Of a stretch of DNA of 64,000 nucleotides, positions 8,483-18,411 are shown in pieces (position 1 is the stretch's first letter; every line of letters begins with the position of its first letter). Below the pieces are notes generated by a model. It made no database searches. It saw only the letters and a list, made by a program, of their open reading frames with translations, and was not told the DNA's origin. The position numbers and the translations under genes were made by a program. The DNA comes from Bacillus sp. Marseille-Q1617 (GTDB lineage Bacteria; Bacillota; Bacilli; Bacillales; Bacillaceae_B). The stretch lies in assembly GCF_903645295.1 (NCBI RefSeq), contig NZ_CAHJXM010000002.1, forward strand, positions 1,092,001 through 1,156,000, in the 5' to 3' direction.

Positions 8483-8522
8483 ACCGATTTTTTACTATAA
8501 CCAGTAGAAAATCGGTTTTTTT
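8483..8522 (+). terminator. Terminator of the lipoprotein gene
   Basis: ACCGATTTTTTACT pairs with AGTAGAAAATCGGT (one mismatch), followed by T7. Confidence 0.85.
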
Positions 8523-8689
8523 ATTTGGATTTGTCGGAGCAGAGCGACGCCTGCCACAGCTATGAATGGTTCATTGCCCGCTTGGACAGCTTACTATTCA
8601 TAATCGGAAATTAAATATAGACAAAAACAACATGTGTCTTTACACTAGTAAATGTGTGATTCCTTATAATGGAGAAAAGGGGAATGAGA

Positions 8690-9724
8690 ATGAAGAATTA
8701 CATGGAAAGTAAAGGGGTTAAGTTCTCTGCCAAGGTTTATTTTATAGATGCTCTGAGTTATATGGCCTTAGGTCTTTTCAGCTCGCTGATTATCGGTCTG
8801 ATCATCAAGACAATCGGCGAGCAGGCGGCGTTCCTGCCTATGCCGATGAAGACCTTTTTCATCGATATGGGGGCCCTTGCCATCAGTCTGATGGGACCCG
8901 CCATTGGTGTCGCGATTGCATACGGCCTGGGAGCACCGCCGCTTGTACTATTTGCTGCCGTCGTGACGGGTGCGGCAGGTGCATCTCTCGGTGGTCCGGC
9001 AGGTGCTTATCTGGCAGCGGTGGTATCCACGGAAATTGGGAAACTTGTAAGCAAAACGACGAAGGTCGATATCATCGTCACTCCATTTGTGACGATTCTT
9101 GCAGGCTTCTCTGTGGCATACTTTGTCGGGCCGCAAATAGGTGAATTTATGACCATGTTCGGAAGCTGGATCAGCTGGGCGACGGAACAGAGGCCGATCA
9201 TCATGGGGATCCTAGTGGCGGCGCTCATGGGGATTGCTTTGACGGCTCCGATTTCGAGTGCGGCGATTGCGCTGATGCTTGATTTGAGCGGGGTGGCAGC
9301 AGGGGCTGCAACCATTGGATGCGCAGCCCAAATGGTCGGATTTGCCGTGATCAGCTACCGGGAAAATAAAGTGGGGGGCCTGCTGGCACAAGGAATCGGC
9401 ACTTCTATGCTGCAAGTGCCTAATATAGTCCGTAACCCGCGCATCTTGCTGCCGCCTACGATTGCGGGGATGGTGCTCGCACCGATCGGAACGACTCTCT
9501 GGATCATGGAGAACAATGCTGCGGGAGCCGGAATGGGAACGAGCGGCCTAGTCGGTCAGATCATGACGTTCAAGACAATGGGCTTTACCTGGGATACGGC
9601 TTTGAAAGTACTGATGTTGCATTTCGTTGGACCTGCTTTCATCTCCCTGTTAATATCTGAATATATGCGTAAAATAGGTTGGATCAAACCAAACCAAATG
9701 ACGATTGATACAGGAGGAAAATAA
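8690..9724 (+). CDS. PTS transporter subunit IIC-like membrane protein (PTS_EIIC_2 family)
   Basis: A polytopic membrane protein of ~344 residues rich in Gly/Ala helices (GLGAPPLVLFAAVVTGAAGA, SLGGPAGAYLAAVVS), matching the EIIC_2/PfoR-type PTS permease family. The upstream ATG at 8669 overlaps a TATAAT-like -10 box and has no SD. GGGG at 8679-8682 fits ATG 8690. No IIA or IIB partner is nearby, so transport substrate and phosphorylation are unknown. The stop codon is one base from ytpP's ATG, implying translational coupling with the thioredoxin-like protein. Confidence 0.8.
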   Translation: MKNYMESKGVKFSAKVYFIDALSYMALGLFSSLIIGLIIKTIGEQAAFLPMPMKTFFIDMGALAISLMGPAIGVAIAYGLGAPPLVLFAAVVTGAAGASLGGPAGAYLAAVVSTEIGKLVSKTTKVDIIVTPFVTILAGFSVAYFVGPQIGEFMTMFGSWISWATEQRPIIMGILVAALMGIALTAPISSAAIALMLDLSGVAAGAATIGCAAQMVGFAVISYRENKVGGLLAQGIGTSMLQVPNIVRNPRILLPPTIAGMVLAPIGTTLWIMENNAAGAGMGTSGLVGQIMTFKTMGFTWDTALKVLMLHFVGPAFISLLISEYMRKIGWIKPNQMTIDTGGK

Positions 9725-9725
9725 G

Positions 9726-10043
9726 ATGCGTAAGCTTAAGACGATGGAAGAATTTCATGAATTGAAAAACAACGGGAAACATGTGTTTATGTTTTCGGCT
9801 GATTGGTGTCCTGACTGCCGGGTGATCGAGCCGATCCTGCCTGAAATAGAAAATGAATACAGTGAATATACTTTTTTATATGTAGATCGCGATCAATTCA
9901 TTGATATCTGCATCGATCATGATATCTTTGGAATCCCGAGCTTCCTTGCATTCGATAATGGTCAAGAGACTGGCCGCTTTGTAAGTAAGGACCGTAAAAC
10001 AAAAGAAGAAATACAAGCGTTCATGAACAGCCTTTCTAAATAA
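9726..10043 (+). CDS. ytpP: Thioredoxin-like protein YtpP
   Basis: A 105-residue thioredoxin-fold protein with the active-site motif WCPDC at residues ~31-35 and the cis-Pro loop GIPSFLAF at ~75-82. AGGAGG precedes the ATG at 9726. It corresponds to B. subtilis YtpP, a thiol-disulfide oxidoreductase of undefined partner. It is directly downstream of the PTS IIC-like gene (stop and start nearly touch) and is followed by a terminator. Confidence 0.85.
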   Translation: MRKLKTMEEFHELKNNGKHVFMFSADWCPDCRVIEPILPEIENEYSEYTFLYVDRDQFIDICIDHDIFGIPSFLAFDNGQETGRFVSKDRKTKEEIQAFMNSLSK

Positions 10044-10046
10044 AGC

Positions 10047-10077
10047 AAAGGGGATATTCTTCGGGGTATCCCTTTTT
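10047..10077 (+). terminator. Terminator of ytpP
   Basis: AAAGGGGATA pairs with TATCCCTTTT; the T-run continues beyond. Confidence 0.75.
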
Positions 10078-10094
10078 CTGTGGACGGATTCTTT

Positions 10095-10122
10095 TTGTAT
10101 TATCGAGATTTTATTGTAAAAT
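10095..10122 (+). promoter_or_regulatory. Candidate promoter of ytpQ-ytpR
   Basis: TTGTAT-N16-TAAAAT, ~60 nt upstream of the ytpQ start. Confidence 0.4.
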
Positions 10123-10184
10123 GTTAAAAGTGGCAGATTGTTTTAAGTGAACGGTGAATGATTAGTTTAAGAAGGAGGGGAACC

Positions 10185-10979
10185 ATGGATATAAAAAAAC
10201 TAAAAGGCATCCTTCAGGAGCGATTGGACAAACCGAATCGCACATTTACATATGATCGGGAAAAAGATTCCCTGCGCATAGAAAATACCGAGACTGATAA
10301 AGGGATCACGGTAGCACTTCCGCCCATCGTCTCAAAGTGGAAAGAAAATAATAAGTCGATCATCGATGAAGTCGTTTATTATGTAGAAGAAGCCCTGAAT
10401 GTCATGGGAACCAAATCTGATATGGGAAGCAAAGAAAAAAACGTATTTCCGGTCATCCGGTCCACTTCATTCGCAACCGAATCAAACGACGGCATCCCGC
10501 TCGTCACGGACGACCATACAGCCGAAACCAGGATCTATTATGCAATCGATCTAGGATCAACCTATCGTTTGATTGATGAGAACATGTTGAAAGAAGAAGG
10601 CTGGTCCCATGAACAAATGAAGGAAACTGCCCTGTTCAATGTAAGAGGGCTGCCGACACAAATGAAGAAAGACGAAGTAGCCGGCAATATCTATTATTTC
10701 TTGAATAATAATGATGGCTACGATGCGAGCCGCATATTAAATGATGCTTTCTTAAAGAAGATCAGCAGTGATATACAAGGTGAGATGACAGTCTCAGTCC
10801 CGCACCAGGATGTGCTTGTGATAGGGGATATCCGAAATGAAACAGGCTATGATGTACTCGCACAGTTAACAATGAGCTTTTTCACCACGGGCAATGTCCC
10901 GATTACAGCATTATCATTCGTCTATGAAGATGGAGAACTTGAACCGATCTTCATCTTGGCTAAAAATCGTAAAAAGTGA
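10185..10979 (+). CDS. ytpQ: DUF1444 family protein YtpQ
   Basis: Recognised as YtpQ by order and by the DUF1444 pattern ([46 protein letters not shown]). The start is ATG 10185 after GAAGGAGGGG; the frame extends to 10158 without an SD. The 264-residue product appears cytoplasmic with no catalytic motif I can name. It is 15 bp upstream of ytpR, so the two are probably one operon, as in B. subtilis. Function unknown. Confidence 0.85.
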   Translation: MDIKKLKGILQERLDKPNRTFTYDREKDSLRIENTETDKGITVALPPIVSKWKENNKSIIDEVVYYVEEALNVMGTKSDMGSKEKNVFPVIRSTSFATESNDGIPLVTDDHTAETRIYYAIDLGSTYRLIDENMLKEEGWSHEQMKETALFNVRGLPTQMKKDEVAGNIYYFLNNNDGYDASRILNDAFLKKISSDIQGEMTVSVPHQDVLVIGDIRNETGYDVLAQLTMSFFTTGNVPITALSFVYEDGELEPIFILAKNRKK

Positions 10980-10994
10980 AGGGAGTAAACATAC

Positions 10995-11600
10995 ATGAAC
11001 GTATTTTATAATCTTGAAGGGGTCGGGGATACCCTGATCATTACACTCCAGCCCGGATTTGAAGGGAAAGTCGGACATGAAGGAAAAGGAGACGCTGTCC
11101 GCATCTTCGATGAAGAATCAGGAAAAACGGTCGGCTATAATTTGTTCAGTGCCTCAAACTACATGGAGCTGAATGAAAAAGGGCAAGTTGAAATGAATGA
11201 CAACAAGCTTGAGAAAATCAATAAAGCTCTTAAAGACAATGGTTTTGAGGAAGTATTAGAAGCAGACTTCTCACCTAAATTCGTGGTCGGTTATGTTTCG
11301 GAAAAAGAAAAGCACCCCAACGCAGATAAATTAAATATCTGTAAAGTGGATGTAGGCGGAGAAACCCTGCAAATCGTATGCGGCGCCCCGAATGTCGACC
11401 AGGGCCAGAAAGTGGTGGTGGCAAAAGTCGGCGCAGTCATGCCAAGCGGAATGACCATCAAAGACGCTGAGCTGCGCGGTGTCCCTTCATCAGGCATGAT
11501 CTGCTCAGCAAAAGAACTCGACCTGCCAAATGCCCCGCAGGAAAAAGGCATTCTTGTTCTGGAAGACAGCTATGAGATTGGACAGCCTTTTAAAGGATAA
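10995..11600 (+). CDS. ytpR: YtpR, tRNA-binding (EMAP/PheT-N-like) domain protein
   Basis: A 201-residue protein with an N-terminal DUF4479-like half (residues 1-90) and a C-terminal OB-fold tRNA-binding domain like that of PheRS-beta and EMAPII (residues ~92-200: [54 protein letters not shown]). It is a stand-alone relative of PheT, thought to bind tRNA; its cellular role is not settled. ATG follows AAGGGAG. Last gene of the ytpQR unit. Confidence 0.9.
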   Translation: MNVFYNLEGVGDTLIITLQPGFEGKVGHEGKGDAVRIFDEESGKTVGYNLFSASNYMELNEKGQVEMNDNKLEKINKALKDNGFEEVLEADFSPKFVVGYVSEKEKHPNADKLNICKVDVGGETLQIVCGAPNVDQGQKVVVAKVGAVMPSGMTIKDAELRGVPSSGMICSAKELDLPNAPQEKGILVLEDSYEIGQPFKG

Positions 11601-11926
11601 ATATACAAAAATCAAACCCGGAGTCGAATGACTTCGGGATTTTAATTATGTAGATTGTAACTAGTGAATGAGTTGAGAGCTCAAAATAAGCACTTCGTTG
11701 AAGGCTCACGGATTTCACACGAAAAACGAAGTCTTCCACGGAAATCAACAGCGGTATTGAAAGACCCTGCTACTTCTTTATTCTAACTTTTCCCACCAAA
11801 ACAATATTACACCAATATTGCTTTCGACACATTCTCTTAACAATTCTCTAATTCTATCGAAATCACTCGAATTTTTCTCTTTAACTGATAAAATAAAAGA
11901 TAAGTATCAAGGAAAGAGTGATAATT
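11601..11926 (+). repeat. Intergenic: weak terminator and remnant of the type-1 palindromic repeat
   Basis: CCCGGAGTC/GACTTCGGG (11618-11639) with a short AT-rich tail is a weak terminator after ytpR. Positions ~11700-11757 match the right half of the type-1 dispersed repeat (GGCTCAC, then GAAGTCTTCCACGGAAATCA, then CAGCGGT), so a degenerate, truncated copy sits here. Confidence 0.6.
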
Positions 11927-14900
11927 GTGAGTTGGATTAAAAAAATAATGAATAAACTATCAGATCAAGATGAGCCAATTGAAGAATATTATGAAGAAGA
12001 AGTTGAAGAAAGTGAGCCACGGTCTGAAAAACGCATATTTAATAATAAAGTCTTAAATCATTCAAGAAACGTAGAAGCCAGAATGACCTATCAATACCCA
12101 AAAGGGAATTTTCGTTTCCCGCTTATTTCTGACGGGGAAAACGTGAATGAGCCCCGTCCTTCGAGAAAACGGAGAGAGCCGGAACAAAAGGAAAAACAGG
12201 AGACGAAGCGGGAAGAAGTACGGGGGATCGAACGAAAACCTCGTAAAAGCCAGCTTCAAAAGTCAACATATTCAGAAAAGGCTTCACCTGAGCGAACCAA
12301 ATCGATAGAGCGGCAGACCGAAAAAAACAATAAGAATGTAAAGACCAAAAAAGTTGAAAAAGGAAACAGCCGTCCGTTTCGCCCGACAGAAATCCCTTCC
12401 CCTATATATGGTTTCAGAACGAGACCGGTTAAACCAGTTGAAAAAACTGAAGTGGAATATGAACTTAAGGAGTTCTTACATAATGGGGAAGCAGTAAAAG
12501 AAGAAAAGCATGATGTATATCCTCCCGAAGTAGAAAAAGTAAATGAAGTAATAGAAGAAAGTCGCAGCCAGAACCGTGCGGGGGTTGAAGCATCTTTGAT
12601 AGGAAATGAATTTTCCTTTAAGGAAAATGGCAGCGAGCACGTAGTCGGGGAACAAAGTGAGCAGAACCAAGGTGCTGCAGAAACTTTCCAAAGTGAACAG
12701 CATCAAGAGGCTGCCGAAACATCAACTGAAGAAGATATGACTTCAGTGCCGGGAGCTCATTCACCTGCCGCAGCACAACAGGAATCACCCGAGACAGCCT
12801 CATTCACAGAAGAGGAAGCACCGGTAAATAAGGAAACTTTCGAATCACATGACAGCTCAGATGTACTTTCAATCAGGGAAGAAAATACAGCTCAAGCTGA
12901 AGGGGGCAAGGCGCCAGAAAGTGGTGAGAGACAAGTTTTAAAATCGGTTACTCCCGACCAACCGGAAGTATCCATAGATGAACAAGAATCAGAATATCCT
13001 GATCAGCCGATAAAGACACAGGAAGTACAACCGCAGCTGAACAACGGGAAGGTTCAGGAGGAAGAACGCAAGCCCAGAAAAAGATCGCATCTTCCCTTTA
13101 ACGTCTTGATGTTGAAACAGGATAAACGTCAGATGAATCAACGCCACAGAACAAATGGGATACAGGAAAGAAAGCCGGCGCACACTTCTCTCCCGAACCG
13201 TGAGGAGAGAAGGCAGACAGTCCCTGTGCAGCAGGGGCAGGTGCAGAATTCATCTGCAGGATTGGAAAATGAATCAGCAAATGATGGCCAAACGGCAAGC
13301 GGAGGCACTGTGACATCGGTTCAATCTGTTCCAAACCCCACAGCGGAAAGACAAGAAGCTGTGGTTGAAACCCAATCTCCCTTATATGAAAGAAATGCAC
13401 AAGAACAGGCTGTTTCTGAAAGCAGAACAGACAACCAAGTGGGAAATCAGTCGAATAAGGTCCAGGGAGAAGAAGCTGTAAAAAGTTACAGTGAACTTAC
13501 ATCATCGGTGAAGAGTACAAAAGGATATACGTTTCCCGAAATGGACTACTTGATGCCTCCCGTTTCGAAGAAGTTGAGCGGGGAATGGCTCGAATCACAG
13601 AAAAATCTTTTGGATGAGACGCTTCATAACTTTAATGTACGTGCCAAAGTGGTCAATGTCACCCAGGGCCCGTCTGTTACACGATTCGAAGTGCAGCCGG
13701 AGCCCGGGGTAAAGGTAAATAAGATCACGAATCTTGCGGATGATATCAAACTCAGCCTTGCAGCTAAAGATATCCGGATCGAAGCGCCGATTCCGGGGAA
13801 GCATACGATCGGTATCGAGGTGCCGAACAGGGAAAGCCGTCCTGTCTGCATCAGTGAGGTAATTGCCAGTCCTGCCTTCCAGGAATCTGAATCAGCGCTG
13901 ACTGCAGCCCTTGGACTTGATATTTCCGGTCAGCCGATCGTGACCGATTTGAGTAAGATGCCTCATGGACTGATTGCCGGCGCCACAGGGTCGGGGAAAA
14001 GTGTATGCATCAACTCCATACTGGTCAGTCTTTTGTATAAAGCATCACCGGATGAGTTGAAGCTTTTGTTGATCGATCCGAAAATGGTGGAGCTCGCACC
14101 ATATAACCGCATCCCGCATCTGGTCAGTCCGGTCATCACTGATGTCAAAGCGGCAACGGCAGCATTGAAATGGGCTGTCGAGGAGATGGAAAGACGGTAT
14201 GAATTGTTTGCCCATACCGGTGTGAGGGATATCAAGCGCTTCAATGAACTGGCAAAGAGAAACAAGCAATACAATGATACGCTTCCGTATATGGTCATCG
14301 TGATCGATGAGCTTGCGGACCTCATGATGATGTCGCCTGCAGATGTTGAAGAAGCCATCTGCCGTATCGCACAGAAAGCCCGTGCCTGCGGTATCCACTT
14401 GATCATCGCGACACAGCGGCCGTCAGTTGATGTCATCACAGGATTGATCAAAGCGAATGTGCCGACAAGGGTTGCATTCTCTGTTTCTTCAGGGGTTGAT
14501 TCCAGAACGATCATTGATGGAAGCGGTGCTGAGCGCCTGCTCGGAAAAGGGGATATGCTGTTCCTTGAAAACGGTTCTTCCAAACCTGTAAGGCTGCAAG
14601 GTACCTTTGTATCAGATGATGAAATTGATGAAATCATCCATCATGTAAGAGAGCAAAGAGAGCCGGATTATATCTTTCAGCAGGATGAACTGATCAAAAA
14701 GGCGCAAGTGACGGAAGAAGAAGATGAATTGTTTTTCGAAGCATGCGAATTTGTCATCGATCAAGGAGGGGCTTCTGCTTCAAGCCTCCAAAGACGGTTC
14801 AGAATCGGGTATAACCGTGCAGCAAGATTGATGGAAATGATGGAAAAGAGTGGTGTCATTTCAGAATCAAGAGGCAGCAAGCCAAGGGATGTCCTGATCT

Positions 14901-14929
14901 CCGAGAGTGAATTGGAGACATTGGCATAG
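11927..14929 (+). CDS. sftA: DNA translocase SftA (FtsK/SpoIIIE family)
   Basis: A soluble DNA pump that clears chromosomal DNA from the closing division septum. GTG 11927 (VSWIKKI, matching the MSWL-type start of relatives) is preferred over GTG 11918, which sits too close to AAGGAAAG. Residues 1-~520 are a low-complexity Glu/Gln/Ser/Pro-rich linker with no membrane helices. The conserved motor follows, with Walker A GATGSGKS at ~685-692 and Walker B VIVIDEL at ~790. A C-terminal winged-helix gamma domain (residues ~935-1000, [17 protein letters not shown]) reads polarity sequences. At ~1000 residues it is slightly longer than the B. subtilis protein, mainly in the linker. Confidence 0.93.
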   Translation: MSWIKKIMNKLSDQDEPIEEYYEEEVEESEPRSEKRIFNNKVLNHSRNVEARMTYQYPKGNFRFPLISDGENVNEPRPSRKRREPEQKEKQETKREEVRGIERKPRKSQLQKSTYSEKASPERTKSIERQTEKNNKNVKTKKVEKGNSRPFRPTEIPSPIYGFRTRPVKPVEKTEVEYELKEFLHNGEAVKEEKHDVYPPEVEKVNEVIEESRSQNRAGVEASLIGNEFSFKENGSEHVVGEQSEQNQGAAETFQSEQHQEAAETSTEEDMTSVPGAHSPAAAQQESPETASFTEEEAPVNKETFESHDSSDVLSIREENTAQAEGGKAPESGERQVLKSVTPDQPEVSIDEQESEYPDQPIKTQEVQPQLNNGKVQEEERKPRKRSHLPFNVLMLKQDKRQMNQRHRTNGIQERKPAHTSLPNREERRQTVPVQQGQVQNSSAGLENESANDGQTASGGTVTSVQSVPNPTAERQEAVVETQSPLYERNAQEQAVSESRTDNQVGNQSNKVQGEEAVKSYSELTSSVKSTKGYTFPEMDYLMPPVSKKLSGEWLESQKNLLDETLHNFNVRAKVVNVTQGPSVTRFEVQPEPGVKVNKITNLADDIKLSLAAKDIRIEAPIPGKHTIGIEVPNRESRPVCISEVIASPAFQESESALTAALGLDISGQPIVTDLSKMPHGLIAGATGSGKSVCINSILVSLLYKASPDELKLLLIDPKMVELAPYNRIPHLVSPVITDVKAATAALKWAVEEMERRYELFAHTGVRDIKRFNELAKRNKQYNDTLPYMVIVIDELADLMMMSPADVEEAICRIAQKARACGIHLIIATQRPSVDVITGLIKANVPTRVAFSVSSGVDSRTIIDGSGAERLLGKGDMLFLENGSSKPVRLQGTFVSDDEIDEIIHHVREQREPDYIFQQDELIKKAQVTEEEDELFFEACEFVIDQGGASASSLQRRFRIGYNRAARLMEMMEKSGVISESRGSKPRDVLISESELETLA

Positions 14930-14952
14930 ACTAGTACAAATATTTAATACGT

Positions 14953-14992
14953 GGTATTCTGTTTATGATATAAACAGAATACCTATTTTTTT
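14953..14992 (+). terminator. Terminator of sftA
   Basis: Perfect 14-bp stem (GGTATTCTGTTTAT with its complement) and 3-nt loop, followed by a T-run. Confidence 0.9.
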
Positions 14993-15016
14993 GGTAAGCC
15001 ATTAAGGAGCCTTATG

Positions 15017-16119
15017 ATGAAAGAAATCGAATTGAAACTTCAAGGGGAAATCAAACGATTAACCAACCATACATTTAAATTTGACGAAAGGATTAAGGAA
15101 GGATGGTTTTCAGCGGTCTATTTTTTAAAAACAAGGGAAATTGCGCGTAAGTATAAACCAGATGCGGTAGTGACGATGCAATTTTTTCAAAAGGACCACT
15201 CCGTATTATGCGGTACCGATGAAGTCATCGCGCTTTTACATACGTTTGCCGATATGCCGGAAAATCTTGACATCCATTCGTTGAAAGATGGAGATCAAAT
15301 TTCTCCATTTGAAACAGTCTTGACGATTACGGGACGCTATCAGGATTTTGGATACCTCGAAGGAATCATTGATGGAATCCTCGCCAGAAGAACCTCCGTT
15401 GCAACCAGTGTGTATAACGTGATGAAAGCAGCTGCCCTTTCCGGTGAACAAAAGCCGGTCATTTTCATGGGTGACCGTGATGACCATTTTACTCAGCAGG
15501 CGGGGGATGGATATGCCGCTTTTATCGGCGGATCCACCGCGCAGGCCACCCATGCCATGAATGAGTGGTGGGGAAAACAGGGAATGGGCACGATGCCTCA
15601 TGCGTTGATCCAGTTATTTAATGGGGATATCGTGGAAGCGGCCAAGGCCTATCAGGAAACGTTCCCCGAGGATGAACTGATTGCACTGGTCGATTACAAT
15701 AATGATGTTATTACCGATGCATTGAAGGTGGCCAGGGAGTTTGGTACTGAACTAAAAGGGGTACGAGTAGATACGTCACGGATGATGATCGACAAGTACT
15801 TCCTCCGCAATCAGCATGTTCTGGGAACATTCGATCCACGGGGAGTGAACAGGGAACTGATCTTTGCCCTCAGAAAGCATTGGATGAAGAAGGATATCAA
15901 CATGTGAAGATTGTCGTTACAGGAGGCTTCAACGAAAAGCGTATCCGTGAGTTTGAGGAAAGCAGGGTGCCGGTGGACGTGTATGGAGTAGGCAGCAGCC
16001 TTCTGAAGATTCATGTCGGATTCACTGGTGACAACGTTGTCCTGGACGGTGTACACCAGGCAAAAGCCGGCAGAAAGCTTCGGCCTAACCCGCGGCTTGA
16101 AAAAGTTGAATTCGAATAG
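15017..16119 (+). pseudogene. Nicotinate phosphoribosyltransferase, broken by a 1-nt frameshift
   Basis: The enzyme makes nicotinate mononucleotide from nicotinate and PRPP (NAD salvage). The first frame (to 15907) carries GRYQDFGYLEGIIDG, FIGGSTAQATHAMNEWW and VDTSRMM, then ends with an unrelated tail HWMKKDINM. The natural continuation, ALDEEGYQHVKIVVTGGF ... VYGVGSSLL, resumes in the next frame from 15877 and runs to 16119. Loss of one base in the AGAAAG run (15872-15877) explains both. The second frame contains the phosphate-binding GVGSS segment, so the first product alone should be inactive. ATG 15017 is favoured by AAGGAG spacing. A sequencing error cannot be excluded; no classical slip heptamer is present. 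Confidence 0.82.
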
Positions 16120-16127
16120 GTGAGAGG

Positions 16128-16781
16128 ATGCAGGACAAGGAACTCTTGAATTTAAGTCAATATCGCAAGAAGAAACAGCGCATTGCACAAGAGCAAATAG
16201 ATGAATTATATCGACAAGCGTATCAATATGCGTTGAAAGAGACCAATATACGTGAAAAAGTAAGAGCTAAGATGATCTTTGCAAAACGTTTTCATTTGAA
16301 GGAACCATCGCTGGTTTCAAAAAAGGCAGAAGAAGTATTCCACGAATGGTTTCTTTTTGATTATAAGACAATTAAGGGACAGACATTATTCTTTCAATTT
16401 CTGCAGTCCCGAAACCTTGGTGAACCGCTTAAGATGATGGGAGCCCTGCTGCTCTCGGCTGCCCCTGAACCGGTGATCATCTCAGAAATCCTTTCAGAGG
16501 ATAATGAAGTTTTGATAAAAGGTGAAAACATCATTCATGAACAAAAAGAATGTGTCAAAACATCCATGGAGCATATAAACGATGTAATACAGAGCGGATC
16601 GCTTTATTTTATGAGAAAAGTCCCTCTCGTCACAGATCCGTGGCTCATAGGACCCGTGTTTGAAGCAGGAAGCAGCGATTTGCAGGCAGTGATAAAAAGC
16701 CATTACCGTCAAAAGAATCATGAAACTGGAGTATTATGGAGAACATTTTTAAAAGAAGAAGCTCCTTCGTATATCCTATAG
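16128..16781 (+). CDS. Conserved protein of unknown function
   Basis: A 217-residue cytoplasmic protein starting 8 nt after the phosphoribosyltransferase remnant, behind AGGTGAGAGG. The N-terminus is basic and helical (LSQYRKKKQRIAQ). A central VFHEWFLFDYKTIKGQTL resembles a motif seen in several uncharacterised Firmicute proteins, some with SEC-C-like domains, but no metal-binding Cys cluster is visible here. Likely co-transcribed with the broken upstream gene. Function not assigned. Confidence 0.65.
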   Translation: MQDKELLNLSQYRKKKQRIAQEQIDELYRQAYQYALKETNIREKVRAKMIFAKRFHLKEPSLVSKKAEEVFHEWFLFDYKTIKGQTLFFQFLQSRNLGEPLKMMGALLLSAAPEPVIISEILSEDNEVLIKGENIIHEQKECVKTSMEHINDVIQSGSLYFMRKVPLVTDPWLIGPVFEAGSSDLQAVIKSHYRQKNHETGVLWRTFLKEEAPSYIL

Positions 16782-17005
16782 GGGGATTCCTAGCTCGTTC
16801 ATGGTCAGAGTGCATAAAAAGTGATATAATGTTCAAGTTGAATCAAACAAGTAATCTTTTAAATAGGTGTCAGAAGATAGCCATTCTTCTTGAACTCCCT
16901 TATACTTAATAAGACGGAACGATTTCAAGTCCATAGCCATACGGATAGCAAAATAATATTCATTTCATATAATGCTTAAGATAGATGATTGTTGGAGGTT
17001 CTATT

Positions 17006-18322
17006 ATGACTATATATCATTTCGTAGGAATCAAGGGTTCGGGTATGAGTGCATTAGCCCAAATACTCCACGATATGGACTACGAGGTCCAAGGATCTGA
17101 TGTAGATAAATATTTCTTTACTCAAAAGTCTTTAGACGAATCAAATATAAAAATCCTTCCTTTCCAGAAAGAAAATATCGGAGGGGATATGCATGTGATT
17201 GCAGGAAATGCTTTTCCTGATACACATGAAGAAATAGAAGCGGCAATCGAACAAGGTGTACCGATCACGAGATATCATAAATTCCTTGGTGACTTCATGC
17301 AGAAGTTTACAAGCGTGGCGGTGACCGGTGCTCATGGTAAAACGTCCACGACCGGACTACTGGCACACGTGATCAGCGGTGCAAAGCCTACTTCGTACCT
17401 GATCGGTGATGGTACCGGTAAGGGGGAAGTGGATGCTCAATACTTCGTCTTTGAAGCATGCGAGTATCGACGTCATTTCTTATCCTACTATCCTGACTAT
17501 GCCATCATGACGAATATCGATTTTGATCATCCTGATTATTTCGCCAATATCGATGATGTGTTTTCCGCATTCCAGGAGATGGCGATGCAAGTGAAAAAAG
17601 GCATTATTGCTTGTGGTGATGATGAACAATTACAGAAGATCCAGGCTCAGGTTCCGGTGGTATTTTACGGTTTTGCTGAAGAAAATGATTTCCAGGCAAG
17701 AAACGTGAGCCGTGACCGCGAAGGAACTTCCTTTGATGTATTCGTACGGAATGAATTCTATGCAAGCTTTAAAATCCCTACATTCGGTGATCACAATATC
17801 CTAAATGCGCTGTCCGTCATCGCGATTTGCCATTATGAAGAGTTGGATACAGCCGTTGTACAGGATAGACTCAGCAGCTTCAAGGGTGTAAAACGCCGTT
17901 TCTCTGAAAAAGAACTCGGTTCCCAGATTCTGATTGATGACTATGCGCATCATCCGACTGAAATCAAAGCAACGGTGGATTCCGCGCGTCAAAAATATCC
18001 TGAGAAGGAGATTATCGCTGTATTCCAACCGCATACTTTCACCCGTACGCAAACCTTCCTGTCTGAGTTTGCTGAAAGCCTTGATATGGCGGATAAAGTG
18101 TACTTATGCGAGATTTTCGGTTCAGCAAGAGAAAATCATGGCAAACTGTCGATCCAAGATCTGCAAAGTAAAATTGAAGGATCTGAAATTATCGACGAAC
18201 ATGATACTACTCCTTTATTGGACCATGACAACGGTGTCCTGATCTTTATGGGAGCGGGAGATGTCCAAAAGTTCCAGGAAGCATACGAAGCGACATTAAA
18301 AGAAAAACTAGCAGAAAACTAA
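17006..18322 (+). CDS. murC: UDP-N-acetylmuramate-L-alanine ligase MurC
   Basis: ATP-dependent ligase adding L-Ala to UDP-MurNAc in peptidoglycan synthesis. ATG 17006 follows GGAGG at 8 nt. The 438-residue protein has an N-terminal Rossmann domain ([13 protein letters not shown]), the central ATP loop [10 protein letters not shown] (~107-116), [10 protein letters not shown] (metal/substrate region) and the C-terminal domain with [13 protein letters not shown] and FQPHTFTRT. These are diagnostic Mur ligase motifs. A 200-bp upstream region has an extended -10 (TGATATAAT, ~16820-16828). Confidence 0.95.
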   Translation: MTIYHFVGIKGSGMSALAQILHDMDYEVQGSDVDKYFFTQKSLDESNIKILPFQKENIGGDMHVIAGNAFPDTHEEIEAAIEQGVPITRYHKFLGDFMQKFTSVAVTGAHGKTSTTGLLAHVISGAKPTSYLIGDGTGKGEVDAQYFVFEACEYRRHFLSYYPDYAIMTNIDFDHPDYFANIDDVFSAFQEMAMQVKKGIIACGDDEQLQKIQAQVPVVFYGFAEENDFQARNVSRDREGTSFDVFVRNEFYASFKIPTFGDHNILNALSVIAICHYEELDTAVVQDRLSSFKGVKRRFSEKELGSQILIDDYAHHPTEIKATVDSARQKYPEKEIIAVFQPHTFTRTQTFLSEFAESLDMADKVYLCEIFGSARENHGKLSIQDLQSKIEGSEIIDEHDTTPLLDHDNGVLIFMGAGDVQKFQEAYEATLKEKLAEN

Positions 18323-18331
18323 TCAAATGAT

Positions 18332-18357
18332 GCCGGCTCCTATGGGGTCGGCTTTTC
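18332..18357 (+). terminator. Weak terminator of murC
   Basis: GCCGGCTCC opposite GGGGTCGGC forms an imperfect GC stem, followed by TTTTCATTTT. Confidence 0.4.
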
Positions 18358-18362
18358 ATTTT

Positions 18363-18407
18363 AAAGGCCCTTTTCTCACTGCATTAGCAGTGAGAAAAGG
18401 GCCTTTG
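18363..18407. terminator. Bidirectional terminator between murC and ampS
   Basis: A perfect 20-bp stem (AAAGGCCCTTTTCTCACTGC and its complement) around a 4-nt loop, placed between convergent genes. Confidence 0.85.
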
Positions 18408-18411
18408 ATTA

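Noticed and set aside
8521..8660. Possible further type-1 or type-2 repeat copy before the PTS IIC gene
   Set aside because: GC-rich but without the diagnostic blocks (TTTTGATTGGAG, CTTCCACGGAAATCA, or AAGGCAAAAAA).
15860..15910. Programmed -1 frameshift in the nicotinate phosphoribosyltransferase gene
   Set aside because: The local sequence CAGAAAGCATT lacks an X-XXY-YYZ heptamer and homologues are single-frame; a point deletion or sequencing error is simpler.
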